A stretch of DNA of 15,340 bases from assembly GCA_030666985.1 (NCBI GenBank), contig DAOUWT010000033.1, positions 1-15,340 on the forward strand, given 5' to 3'. The position numbers and the translations under genes are program-made. Below, piece after piece: positions 1 to 6,567 of the stretch. Source of the stretch: Chloroflexota bacterium. GTDB lineage: Bacteria > Chloroflexota > Anaerolineae > Anaerolineales > UBA11858. The notes under the pieces were generated by a model that was not told where the DNA came from, did not search any database, and saw only the letters and a list, made by a program, of their open reading frames with translations. The stretch's first letter is position 1. Each line of letters begins with the position of its first letter.

Positions 1-49
1 AAACGTAATGCGTAATGAGTGAAGCGTGAGGCGTGAGGCGCGAGGCGCA
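1..49. repeat. Heptanucleotide tandem array (7 units), reverse orientation
   Basis: Seven consecutive 7-mers run without phase slip from base 1: AAACGTA, ATGCGTA, ATGAGTG, AAGCGTG, AGGCGTG, AGGCGCG, AGGCGCA. Their reverse complements are CATCACT/CACGCCT-like, so this is the same family as the arrays at 1337-1385, 3378-3426 and 12264-12354, seen on the other strand. It may continue beyond the left edge of the window. No ORF uses it. Confidence 0.75.
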
Positions 50-70
50 TCTGGGCCGGTCACTTTGCCA

Positions 71-116
71 TTAGCGCAGATTAGCGCAAATTTGCGGATA
101 GAAGTTCTGCTATAAT
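71..116 (+). promoter_or_regulatory. Promoter and candidate operator of the DUF6922-AbiEii cassette
   Basis: A consensus -10 box TATAAT lies at 111-116, only six bases before the ATG at 123, so a transcript starting at the normal distance would be leaderless or nearly so. Upstream there is a direct repeat TTAGCGCA (71-78 and 81-88), and the second copy runs into a perfect 12-bp palindrome CGCAAATTTGCG (85-96). This sits where a -35 box would be, and I see no good TTGACA at correct spacing. A palindrome overlapping a toxin-antitoxin promoter is the usual place for autoregulation; that role is inference. Confidence 0.5.
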
Positions 117-122
117 GAAGCT

Positions 123-401
123 ATGAAACCAATTTTGATCAACGAGAAATTAGTCTGGGATTATGATATTCCCCCGGACGCTCAGGAAAACGAAGCTTTT
201 CGTGAGTGGTACGTTAAGCGGGTGTTGCTGCATGGGACATCCGATGATATTCGCGCTATCGGTTTGGCTACCATTCATTACTATTTACCGCATCTGTTCT
301 TACCCAAAGACATTCGTGAATTTTGGTATTGGTATTTTGATCAATCAGACGTCAGGGCACGCTATGGAGATTTTGACCACATTCCAGAAGAAACTACTTA
401 A
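123..401 (+). CDS. DUF6922 family protein, probable antitoxin partner of AbiEii-type toxin
   Basis: This is a 92-residue protein. The N-terminal pattern with LVWDYDI near residues 10-16, then YVKRVLLHG near 30-38, resembles the DUF6922 family (from memory: L-F/V-W-D-x-D followed by a basic helix ending in V-L-x-x-G). DUF6922 genes are commonly found just upstream of AbiEii-type nucleotidyltransferases, as here. The two genes overlap by 38 bases in different frames (364-401), which indicates tight co-translation. The start is the ATG six bases after the -10 box, with no Shine-Dalgarno, consistent with leaderless translation. No DNA-binding domain is obvious by eye, so the antitoxin role rests on genomic position and family context rather than on motifs. 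Confidence 0.75.
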   Translation: MKPILINEKLVWDYDIPPDAQENEAFREWYVKRVLLHGTSDDIRAIGLATIHYYLPHLFLPKDIREFWYWYFDQSDVRARYGDFDHIPEETT

Positions 402-1047
402 GGCGATTGGCGACTCGCAACTGGCTGATAATTTTTATTTGGCTGGCGGCACTGCGCTGGCCGCTTTCTATTTGCGGCACCGCTTTTCTGAAGACCTTGA
501 CTTTTTCTCGGCTGATCCTAAGGCAATTCACTTCGTACAACCATCATTAGAAACGATTGTCGAAAAATTAGGTGCCACGCTCGAATTCAGCCGAACATTT
601 AACACCTTTGTTGAATGTTTTATCACAGAACAAGATGGTGAACGAGTGAAGTTGGACTTTGCTTACGACTCTCCATATCGTTTACAGCCAACTATTTTCA
701 ATCAAACGTTCAGCATCCAGGTTGACAACTCATTAGACATAGCCTGTAATAAACTGTCAGCGTTGTTCGATCGTGCCGCTGAAAAGGACTTTGTAGACAT
801 TTTTTTTGTTTGCCAAGAGTTGATGCCGTTTGATGAGTTACTCCCCCAGGCGCGACAAAAACATATAGGTATGGATGATTATTGGCTAGCAATTGCTATC
901 CAGCGTGTACGTCAAGTCAAGCTTCTCCCCCGCATGATCAAGCCCTTGGAAATCGCCGACCTCCAAGCCTTTTTCCTGAATCTGGCCAAGGAGCTTATGG
1001 GTGCTGTGGAAAATGAGGTGTTTCCCACGTCTGGTGAAATGGCGTAA
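364..1047 (+). CDS. Nucleotidyltransferase, AbiEii/AbiGii toxin family
   Basis: A protein of 227 residues with a DNA polymerase beta-like nucleotidyltransferase fold of the AbiEii/AbiGii group, toxins that modify or inactivate RNA, probably tRNA, by nucleotide transfer. The signature is complete: LAGGTAL at 26-32, then RFSEDLDFF with D44 and D46 as the metal-binding pair, a third acidic residue D98 in VKLDF, and the C-terminal K-x(6)-R-x(3)-KD pattern (K130, R137, K141-D142). The reading frame is open back to 163, but the conserved domain begins right after the ATG at 364, so I choose that start; it overlaps the upstream DUF6922 gene by 38 bases. The pair forms a type IV-like AbiE toxin-antitoxin cassette in which the usual AbiEi antitoxin is replaced by DUF6922. 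Stop codon TAA at 1045 lies within a perfect tandem 11-mer TAACGGTAGAG (1045-1055 and 1056-1066). Confidence 0.85.
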   Translation: MEILTTFQKKLLKAIGDSQLADNFYLAGGTALAAFYLRHRFSEDLDFFSADPKAIHFVQPSLETIVEKLGATLEFSRTFNTFVECFITEQDGERVKLDFAYDSPYRLQPTIFNQTFSIQVDNSLDIACNKLSALFDRAAEKDFVDIFFVCQELMPFDELLPQARQKHIGMDDYWLAIAIQRVRQVKLLPRMIKPLEIADLQAFFLNLAKELMGAVENEVFPTSGEMA

Positions 1048-1100
1048 CGGTAGAGTAACGGTAGAGCCGCAGAGAAAAACACTCCCTCTAAACATTTCCT

Positions 1101-1235
1101 GAATTCTAATCCGCGAAGGCGGATTTCGCAGGCCAGCGGCGAATTCGATTCGCCTGGCAAATCGATTAGAAATCGACCCTGTTTTGCGAAACCGACCTGC
1201 GTCGGTTGGGTCAGCGGCGGATTGTTTTCCAAAAC
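1101..1235. repeat. Tract of five consecutive short hairpins
   Basis: Within 135 noncoding bases I can pair five successive inverted repeats: AATCCGC/GCGGATT with loop GAAG (1108-1125); GCCAG-CG-GCGAAT with ATTCGC-CTGGC around TCG (1132-1158, 11 bp with a 2-nt bulge); TCGATT/AATCGA around AGA (1162-1176); ACCGAC/GTCGGT around CTGC (1191-1206); and GTTTT/AAAAC around CC (1224-1235). The loops are small, and base pairing accounts for much of the sequence. There is no ORF with protein-like features on either strand. It could be a compound palindromic repeat of the genome or a structured RNA. Confidence 0.6.
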
Positions 1236-1266
1236 TTCCCCGGTTGAGGAGGCTTTAAAAATAACG

Positions 1267-1300
1267 CGCCCAGCACAAAGAAACTGTGCTGGGCGTTTTT
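1267..1300 (+). terminator. Strong intrinsic terminator, possibly bidirectional
   Basis: A perfect 11-bp stem, CGCCCAGCACA at 1267-1277 with TGTGCTGGGCG at 1285-1295, closes a 7-nt loop (AAGAAAC) and is followed by TTTTTGTT. Reading the minus strand, the same stem is followed by a T-rich run (complement of AAAAATAA upstream of 1265). It therefore can stop both the AbiEii transcript from the left and the M3 peptidase transcript, which ends at 1381 and runs leftward. Confidence 0.9.
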
Positions 1301-1336
1301 GTTCTATTAGCAAGGCTAGGCAACAAATCTCTGCTT

Positions 1337-1385
1337 TATCACGCGACACGCGACACGCATCACGTTTCACTCTTTACTCATCACT
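1337..1385. repeat. Heptanucleotide tandem array (7 units) overlapping the peptidase stop codon
   Basis: In-phase 7-mers: TATCACG, CGACACG, CGACACG, CATCACG, TTTCACT, CTTTACT, CATCACT. The array runs over the TGA stop of the minus-strand M3 peptidase gene (1381-1383), so its last unit supplies the end of the coding sequence and the remainder is 3' untranslated. It shares a 13-nt identity, TTACTCATCACTC, with the array in the glyS leader. Confidence 0.7.
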
Positions 1386-3156
1386 CCACCGGAATTTGCT
1401 CCAACTCTTCAACCATTCCTTTGATGACATCAAACCCACCCTGCCAGAACTCCGCCTGGGTGATGTCCAGGCCGGCTTCGGCGCAGATGTCAGCCGGGGA
1501 GGCAGAGCCGCCAGCCTCGAGCACCTTGATGTAACGGGGTTTAAAACCATCCCCCTCTTCTTTGTACTGCTTATAAAGAGAGAACACCAAGAGCTGCCCA
1601 AAGCTATAAGCATAAACATAGAAAGGCACATGCAAGAAGTGGGGAATAGAAACCCATTCCCATTTGAACTCTTCGCTGAGTTCAACGGAATCACCAAATT
1701 GCTTTTCGAGGTTTTTGTAATACGCCTCAGCAATTTGGTCGACAGTGGCTCCTTCAGCAACCATATCGTGCGCGGTGACTTCGAACATGGCGAAGAAAAT
1801 TTGGCGCATGATGGTGGCGTAAGCATCGTCCACCTGGCGGAAAAGGATATCGCGCCGCACGGCCGGGTCGTTTTCCGTAGCGAGCAAGCGGTCAACGAGG
1901 AGCATCTCGGCGAAAGTGGAGGCGTTTTCGGCCATCGGCAGCGCGGAGTGGAAAGTGAACACGTTGTGGCCAAAAGCCAGCATGGCGTGGACAGCGTGTC
2001 CCAGCTCATGGGCCAGCGTGGCCACATCATCGGCTTTGCCTTGGTAATTGACCTTGACATAGGGGATATGGCCGGGCACTATAGAGGCGCAGAAGGCTCC
2101 GCCCTGTTTGCCCTTGCGCACTTCGCTGTCAATGTGATTTTTCTCGAAGACCTGTTTGGCTAGTTTAGCGACGCGGGGGTCAAAGGCTTCGAAAGCCTCA
2201 AAGGTCAATTTCACGGCCTGGTCGAAATCAAATTCTTTATCGGATTCGGCCACTGGCGCATAGACATCGCAGCGGCGCAGCTTCTCAACTCCCAGCCACT
2301 TAGCCTTGAGCCTGAAGTAGTCTTGGAATATCCCAGCGTTCTTTTCGCAAACATCTAATAATGTATCAACGACTTCGTCGGGGAGATCGTTGACCAGGTT
2401 GCGGGCCGAGATAGGGCTAGCGTAGCTGCGCAAGTCCACGTTTTCGGCGCGCCAGTCGCGGATCAGGGTTTGGTACATCTGCCCCAGGATGGGGCCGTCA
2501 TCGCCATAAACCCTGTAGAGTTCCTGGTAAGCGGCTGCGCGGAGATCGGGGTCAGAGCTGCGAACCAGCACCATCAATTGCCCGCGCGTCATCTCCTTGA
2601 CCTCGCCATCCACTTCAACTTTGAAGACGTAGCGGTTGGTGATAGAGTCGTACAGGGTCACCAGGGCGTGAACGCCGTTTACATCTTTGATGTTGATGAT
2701 CTTCTCTTCTGGCTCAGTGAGGGTATGGGGTTTGTAGTGGCGCATTTCTTCCAGCCAGTAACGATAACCATCCGCGCGAGTCATTAGGCGTTGGGCGTTT
2801 TCGACGTCCAATTCTTTCCACCACAAGGAGAAGAACAGGGTCAGGTTTTGTATCTTGGCCAAAAATTGCTGGACGCGGGCTTGCAGGGCTTGCGCTTCCT
2901 GACTTTGGGTATCTGCGGCAAACCATAAACCGGGATAAGACCCCAATTGATAGGCCGTCAGGGTTGCATCCTCTAGGTCTTTGATAACATCCACAAAATC
3001 TTCGAAGTCCATCTCAGGCGTCAGCTTTTCGCGGTGAGCCTCAAAATCTTGAGCCATCTTCTCTAAATCTTCAAAGGCGGCTTTGATCTCAGGCCCATCG
3101 TGAGTGGGGAATAAGTCTTCCAGGCTCCAGGGAGTTAGGGAATAGTTTTTAGACAT
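1381..3156 (-). CDS. pepF: M3 family oligoendopeptidase (PepF-like)
   Basis: A cytosolic zinc metallopeptidase of 591 residues, the usual size for the M3B/PepF group, which degrades oligopeptides of roughly 5 to 20 residues. The zinc site HELGH is at 383-387 within LAHELGHAVHAM. The third ligand is most likely E410 in AENASTFAE, at the spacing known from thimet oligopeptidase. The N-terminal half is helical, as in the family (PepF N-terminal lobe), and no signal peptide is visible. The start ATG follows an AGAGAG-rich purine stretch on the minus strand. The gene is monocistronic, divergent from glyS, and ends at the bidirectional terminator near 1267-1295. Its last codons lie in a heptanucleotide repeat. 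The symbol is assigned by family resemblance; M3-type proteins of Chloroflexota are often annotated only as M3 family oligoendopeptidase. Confidence 0.92.
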   Translation of the reverse strand: MSKNYSLTPWSLEDLFPTHDGPEIKAAFEDLEKMAQDFEAHREKLTPEMDFEDFVDVIKDLEDATLTAYQLGSYPGLWFAADTQSQEAQALQARVQQFLAKIQNLTLFFSLWWKELDVENAQRLMTRADGYRYWLEEMRHYKPHTLTEPEEKIINIKDVNGVHALVTLYDSITNRYVFKVEVDGEVKEMTRGQLMVLVRSSDPDLRAAAYQELYRVYGDDGPILGQMYQTLIRDWRAENVDLRSYASPISARNLVNDLPDEVVDTLLDVCEKNAGIFQDYFRLKAKWLGVEKLRRCDVYAPVAESDKEFDFDQAVKLTFEAFEAFDPRVAKLAKQVFEKNHIDSEVRKGKQGGAFCASIVPGHIPYVKVNYQGKADDVATLAHELGHAVHAMLAFGHNVFTFHSALPMAENASTFAEMLLVDRLLATENDPAVRRDILFRQVDDAYATIMRQIFFAMFEVTAHDMVAEGATVDQIAEAYYKNLEKQFGDSVELSEEFKWEWVSIPHFLHVPFYVYAYSFGQLLVFSLYKQYKEEGDGFKPRYIKVLEAGGSASPADICAEAGLDITQAEFWQGGFDVIKGMVEELEQIPVE

Positions 3157-3242
3157 GTCACTCTCTCTTTGAATAATAATCGAAACATTAAGTAGGACTT
3201 ACAAATCTCTATACTCAATTTAAAAATCACACATACCCCGAA

Positions 3243-3248
3243 ATTATA
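3243..3248 (-). promoter_or_regulatory. Possible -10 box for the M3 peptidase gene
   Basis: TATAAT on the minus strand, preceded by GAG, about 86 bases upstream of the peptidase ATG. I find no convincing -35 at 16-18 bases, so this is a candidate only. It would give a leader of about 80 nt. Confidence 0.35.
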
Positions 3249-3304
3249 CTCTATCTCGAAGTAATTACCAGCGAGAAAAGTAACAACTTCCGGGAAAAAC
3301 ACCC

Positions 3305-3360
3305 CTGTTACCCTGCTTTCCTGCTTCTCTGTTCTCCTGCTCCCCTGCTCCCATGCCCTC
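3305..3360. repeat. Octanucleotide tandem array (7 units)
   Basis: A pyrimidine-rich tract with period 8 and no phase slip: CTGTTACC, CTGCTTTC, CTGCTTCT, CTGTTCTC, CTGCTCCC, CTGCTCCC, ATGCCCTC. It lies in the divergent spacer between the peptidase and glyS, directly upstream of the glyS -10 box, and is followed 17 bases later by a 7-nt array. Its period differs from that of the neighbouring array. Confidence 0.65.
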
Positions 3361-3367
3361 TCCATGA

Positions 3368-3373
3368 TATAAT
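3368..3373 (+). promoter_or_regulatory. Probable -10 box of glyS
   Basis: TATAAT on the plus strand, placed exactly between the octanucleotide array and the heptanucleotide array. A transcript starting about 7 bases downstream would carry nearly the whole heptanucleotide array as its 5' leader. The -35 region falls in the octanucleotide array and has no TTGACA match, so the array itself occupies the -35 position. Confidence 0.5.
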
Positions 3374-3377
3374 CCCT

Positions 3378-3426
3378 CATCACTCATCACTCATTACTCA
3401 TTACTTGTTACTCATCACTCATCACG
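3378..3426. repeat. Heptanucleotide tandem array (7 units) in the glyS leader
   Basis: In-phase units: CATCACT, CATCACT, CATTACT, CATTACT, TGTTACT, CATCACT, CATCACG. The final G begins the Shine-Dalgarno GGAG (3426-3429), five bases before the ATG at 3435. Most of the 5' untranslated region of glyS is therefore repeat sequence. Confidence 0.8.
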
Positions 3427-3434
3427 GAGAAACC

Positions 3435-6400
3435 ATGACTAAAAACCTAGACTTCCAATCCATCATTATGGCCTTAGAACATTTCTGGGCCGAGAAAGGC
3501 TGCCTGATCTGGCAACCCTACCACACCGAAGTTGGCGCAGGAACCATGAACCCGGCCACCACGCTCCGCGTCTTGGGCCCAGAGCCTTGGAACGTGGCCT
3601 ACGTGGAACCCTCCATTAGGCCCGACGATGGACGTTACGGCGAAAATCCCAACCGTTTCTACCAGCACATCCAATACCAAGTCATCCTCAAACCGGCCCC
3701 GGAGAATTCACAAGATGTCTACCTTGAATCGCTGGCTGCCCTGGGGATTGATGCCGCTAAACACGACATACGCTTTGTAGAAGATAACTGGGCCTCCCCC
3801 GTGACAGGCGCGTGGGGCCTGGGCTGGGAGGTGTGGCTCAACGGATTGGAGATCACTCAATTCACCTATTTCCAGCAATCTGGTGGACAAACGCTTGACC
3901 CCATCTCGCTAGAATTGACCTATGGTATGGAACGCATTGCCATGGCTCTGCAGGGCGTGCGTGATTTCCGCGACCTACAATGGAATCAGGAACGCACCTA
4001 CGGGGATGTCTACTTCACAAACGAACAAGAATCCAGCAAATACGCCTTCGAGCTGGCCGATGTTGAACGCCTGCGCCAAATGTACGACCTCTACGAAGCC
4101 GAATCCAAGGCTTGCCTGGAACGTCACCAGGTCATCCCCGCCCACGACTATATGCTCAAATGCTCACACACCTTCAACATCCTCGACACGCGGGGAGCGG
4201 TGGGCGTTACCGAACGGGCCGGTTTTTTCCGCAGAATGCGCGGTCTCTCGCTCCGGGTTGCCGAGGCCTATGTAGAGCAGCGGCAGCGTTTGGAATTCCC
4301 CTGGCTTGGTAATCAGGAATTAGTGCCTAGTGACAAGGAATCAGGAAAGACGGTCATTCGAGAAACCCCTAGTCACTTATCCCTAGTCCCTAGTCACTTA
4401 CTCGTAGAGATCGGCACCGAGGAACTCCCCCACACCGACGTAGAAGGCGCCCTGGCGCAGCTTCGCGAGCGTGTTCCAGCCATGTTGGAAGAACTGCGCC
4501 TGGCCCATGGTGAAGTCAAAATTTACGGAACGCCCCGGCGTTTGGTGGCCTACGTGGAAGACTTAGCCCCCACCCAGGCCAACCTGGAAGAAATTGTCAA
4601 AGGGCCGCCGGCCAACCGAGCCTTTGACCCCGATGGCACACCCACCCGCGCCGCCCAAGGCTTTGCCCGCTCTAAAGGTGTGGCGGCAGAAGACCTAGTG
4701 GTGAAAGAAATTGACGGCGGCGAATACGTTACCGCTGTGGTGCGCCAAAAAGGGATGCCCGCGCACGAAGTCCTGCCAGACGCGCTTAATGAACTGATCG
4801 CTAACATCCATTGCCGCAAATCTATGCGCTGGAATCACACCAACGTAGCATTTTCGCGCCCCATCCGCTGGCTGCTGGCACTCCATGGAGAGACCATCAT
4901 CCCCTTTGAATTTGCGGGCCTCCAAGCCAGCAACCTCACCCGCGGACTGCGCTTCCTGGAGCCAGAAGAGATCACCGTCCAGAACCCGGCCAACTATTTC
5001 GCCGCCCTCGAAGAGCAAGGCATAATCCTTGACCAAGCCGAACGCAAGGCCGCCATCCAGCGCCAAATCAACGCCCTAGCCGCCGAGGTGGAGGGGGAAA
5101 TCCCCCCGGCCCCGGCCCTCCTCACCGAGGTCACCCACCTGGTTGAATCCCCCACCGCGCTGCGGGGAGAGTTCGACCCCGCCCACCTGGCCCTCCCCCG
5201 CGAGGTGCTTACCTCCGTGATGAAAAAGCACCAACGCTACTTCCCCGTGCAAGCTCTCCCCTCTCCTAGAGGAAGAGGGGACGGGGGAGAGGTGGGTCTG
5301 CTCCCCTATTACATCACCGTCGCCAACAAACCTCCCCGCGAGAATGCCGCCGAGGCCTACCAGCCAATCACCCAGGGGAACGGGGACGTGATCCGCGCCC
5401 GCTTCACCGACGCCGCCTACTTTGTGCGTGTAGACACCCAAAAAACTTTAGAGGAATATGTCCCCGACTTGGACTTGCTCACCTTCCAGGTTGACCTCGG
5501 CTCTATGGGGGATAAAACCAAGCGCATCTCAAAGTTGGTGGATGTGCTGGCCCCCATGCTTGGTCTCCGCCCCGACGAGTTGACCGTTACCAGACGCGCG
5601 GCCCAGCTCTGCAAGGCCGATCTCGCTACCCAAATGGTGGTGGATATGACCTCGCTGCAAGGGGTGATGGGCTATCATTATGCTCTCAATTCGGGGGAGA
5701 GGGAGGGGGTCGCCGCCGCCATCCGGGAGCATTATCTCCCCGCCTCGGCGGATGACCCGGCCCCGGAAGGGAAACCCGGCCTGGCTGTGGGCGTGGCAGA
5801 CCGTTTGGACACGTTGGCCGGCCTTTTCGCGGCGGGCCTGGCCCCCACGGGGAACAAAGACCCCTTTGCCCAGCGGCGGGCCGCCCTGGGGCTGGTCGGC
5901 AACCTCATCGCCTGGGACATGGACTTTGACCTCCGCGCCGCAATTGAAGCCGCCGCCAAGCAGCTTCCCATCGAGGCCGCCCCAGACGCCAAAGCCGCCT
6001 GCCTGGACTTCATCCAAGAGCGTTTACGAAATTACCTTCTGGATACTGGCGGCTATTCTTACCATGTAGTTGACGCCGTTTTGGCCGCCCAAGGGCACAA
6101 CCCCGCCGGAGCATCGTGCGCCGTGTACGAGTTGGATGCGTGGATTTATCACAACAATTGGGAAGACATTCTCGATACTTACGCCCGCTGTGTGCGTATC
6201 ACCCGTGATCAGGTATCAGGTATCGGGTATCAAGCTCTTCCGAAAACCGAACCTGCCGAAGAGTCGCTCTTAAAAGCATTAGAAGAAGCCGAAGCCTGTG
6301 AGCGTGTGCCCGGCTCTGTGAATGGTTTTTTCGAGGCTTTCTTACCCCTCATGCCCGCCATCAAGGGTTTCTTCGATGATGTGCTGGTCATGGCCGATGA

Positions 6401-6494
6401 TGAGGTCCAACGCGCTAATCGGTTGGGCATCTTGCAGCGCATCGCATCGCTAGCGGATGGTGTAGCTGATTTTGGGAGGTTGGAGGGGTTTTAG
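3435..6494 (+). CDS. glyS: Glycyl-tRNA synthetase, fused alpha and beta subunits
   Basis: Charges tRNA-Gly with glycine using ATP. It is one 1019-residue chain in place of the usual alpha2-beta2 enzyme with separate subunits, comparable in length to the GlyQS fusion known from Chlamydia. Residues 1-292 are the catalytic alpha part: FWAEKGCLIWQPYHTEVGAG, GPEPWNVAYVEPSIRPDDGR and the motif-3-like LTYGMERIAM are clear. Residues 324-1019 are the beta part, starting LLVEIGTEELP, with KKHQRYFPV, the HD-like GVADRLDTLAG, GNKDPFAQRRAALG and a C-terminal anticodon-binding region. The linker (about 293-323) is encoded by heptanucleotide repeats, and two beta-subunit loops (about 607-619 and 924-933) also carry repeat-derived sequence. 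The start at 3435 has GGAG five bases upstream; an upstream in-frame TTG at 3405 lies in the repeat and is unlikely. No key catalytic motif seems lost. Confidence 0.95.
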   Translation: MTKNLDFQSIIMALEHFWAEKGCLIWQPYHTEVGAGTMNPATTLRVLGPEPWNVAYVEPSIRPDDGRYGENPNRFYQHIQYQVILKPAPENSQDVYLESLAALGIDAAKHDIRFVEDNWASPVTGAWGLGWEVWLNGLEITQFTYFQQSGGQTLDPISLELTYGMERIAMALQGVRDFRDLQWNQERTYGDVYFTNEQESSKYAFELADVERLRQMYDLYEAESKACLERHQVIPAHDYMLKCSHTFNILDTRGAVGVTERAGFFRRMRGLSLRVAEAYVEQRQRLEFPWLGNQELVPSDKESGKTVIRETPSHLSLVPSHLLVEIGTEELPHTDVEGALAQLRERVPAMLEELRLAHGEVKIYGTPRRLVAYVEDLAPTQANLEEIVKGPPANRAFDPDGTPTRAAQGFARSKGVAAEDLVVKEIDGGEYVTAVVRQKGMPAHEVLPDALNELIANIHCRKSMRWNHTNVAFSRPIRWLLALHGETIIPFEFAGLQASNLTRGLRFLEPEEITVQNPANYFAALEEQGIILDQAERKAAIQRQINALAAEVEGEIPPAPALLTEVTHLVESPTALRGEFDPAHLALPREVLTSVMKKHQRYFPVQALPSPRGRGDGGEVGLLPYYITVANKPPRENAAEAYQPITQGNGDVIRARFTDAAYFVRVDTQKTLEEYVPDLDLLTFQVDLGSMGDKTKRISKLVDVLAPMLGLRPDELTVTRRAAQLCKADLATQMVVDMTSLQGVMGYHYALNSGEREGVAAAIREHYLPASADDPAPEGKPGLAVGVADRLDTLAGLFAAGLAPTGNKDPFAQRRAALGLVGNLIAWDMDFDLRAAIEAAAKQLPIEAAPDAKAACLDFIQERLRNYLLDTGGYSYHVVDAVLAAQGHNPAGASCAVYELDAWIYHNNWEDILDTYARCVRITRDQVSGIGYQALPKTEPAEESLLKALEEAEACERVPGSVNGFFEAFLPLMPAIKGFFDDVLVMADDEVQRANRLGILQRIASLADGVADFGRLEGF
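4311..4402 (+). repeat. Heptanucleotide repeats encoding the alpha-beta linker of GlyS
   Basis: Two phased blocks. The left block is AATCAGG, AATTAGT, GCCTAGT, GACAAGG, AATCAGG, AAAGACG (4311-4352), with AATCAGG recurring 28 bases, four units, apart. The right block is CCTAGTC, ACTTATC, CCTAGTC, CCTAGTC, ACTTACT (4368-4402), resembling the reverse complement of the left. Translated, it gives a hydrophilic linker with an internal repeat (PSHLS-LVPSHL). It covers exactly the junction between conserved alpha and beta sequence. Confidence 0.8.
5254..5291 (+). repeat. Palindromic insertion inside the GlyS beta region
   Basis: CTCTCCCC (5254-5261) pairs with GGGGAGAG (5284-5291), and CCCCTCT (5258-5264) alternatively pairs with AGAGGGG (5274-5280). 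It encodes the Gly/Arg-rich PSPRGRGDGGE stretch between the conserved QRYFPV and LLPYYITVAN, where the family normally has only a short Asp/Gly turn. It behaves like a small palindromic element tolerated in a surface loop, similar in principle to Rickettsia palindromic elements in coding genes. Confidence 0.6.
6204..6231 (+). repeat. Heptanucleotide repeats in a C-terminal loop of GlyS
   Basis: Units CGTGATC, AGGTATC, AGGTATC, GGGTATC in one phase, encoding DQVSGIGYQ between two helices of the anticodon-binding region. The surrounding sequence looks family-like, whereas these residues do not match anything conserved that I know in beta subunits. Confidence 0.6.
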
Positions 6495-6495
6495 A

Positions 6496-6522
6496 GGGGG
6501 CAGAGGATGCAGAGAAGGCAGA
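6496..6522. repeat. Nine-nucleotide tandem repeat (3 units) after glyS
   Basis: GGGGGCAGA, GGATGCAGA, GAAGGCAGA: three 9-mers ending in GCAGA, starting just after the TAG stop of glyS and ending 12 bases before the -35 box of the next promoter. I see no hairpin terminator for glyS here. Confidence 0.5.
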
Positions 6523-6533
6523 GGAAAAACGCC

Positions 6534-6561
6534 TTGACATTGGTATAACCTAGGTTATACT
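6534..6561 (+). promoter_or_regulatory. Promoter with embedded 18-bp palindromic operator for the MazEF-type pair
   Basis: The -35 box TTGACA is at 6534-6539 and the -10 box TATACT at 6556-6561 with a 16-bp spacer. The expected start point coincides with the ATG at 6568, so the antitoxin message should be leaderless. The spacer and -10 are overlapped by a perfect 18-bp palindrome GTATAACCTAGGTTATAC (6543-6560), placed so that bound repressor would exclude RNA polymerase. Ribbon-helix-helix antitoxins typically bind such sites, so this is very probably the autoregulatory operator. Confidence 0.85.
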
Positions 6562-6567
6562 TATAAT

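Noticed and set aside
163..363. Upstream extension of the nucleotidyltransferase frame
   Set aside because: The frame is open, but the peptide has no family similarity and overlaps the DUF6922 gene almost entirely; conserved sequence begins at the ATG at 364.
1222..2163. Long plus-strand frame opposite the M3 peptidase
   Set aside because: It is a shadow of the minus-strand peptidase gene, which has full family motifs including HELGH.
3405..3434. In-frame TTG start for glyS inside the heptanucleotide array
   Set aside because: No ribosome site; the ATG at 3435 has GGAG at proper spacing and fits the family N terminus.
5686..5712. Purine-rich run in glyS as another repeat insertion
   Set aside because: It encodes NSGEREGVAAAI, which fits the conserved family pattern at that position, so no insertion is needed.
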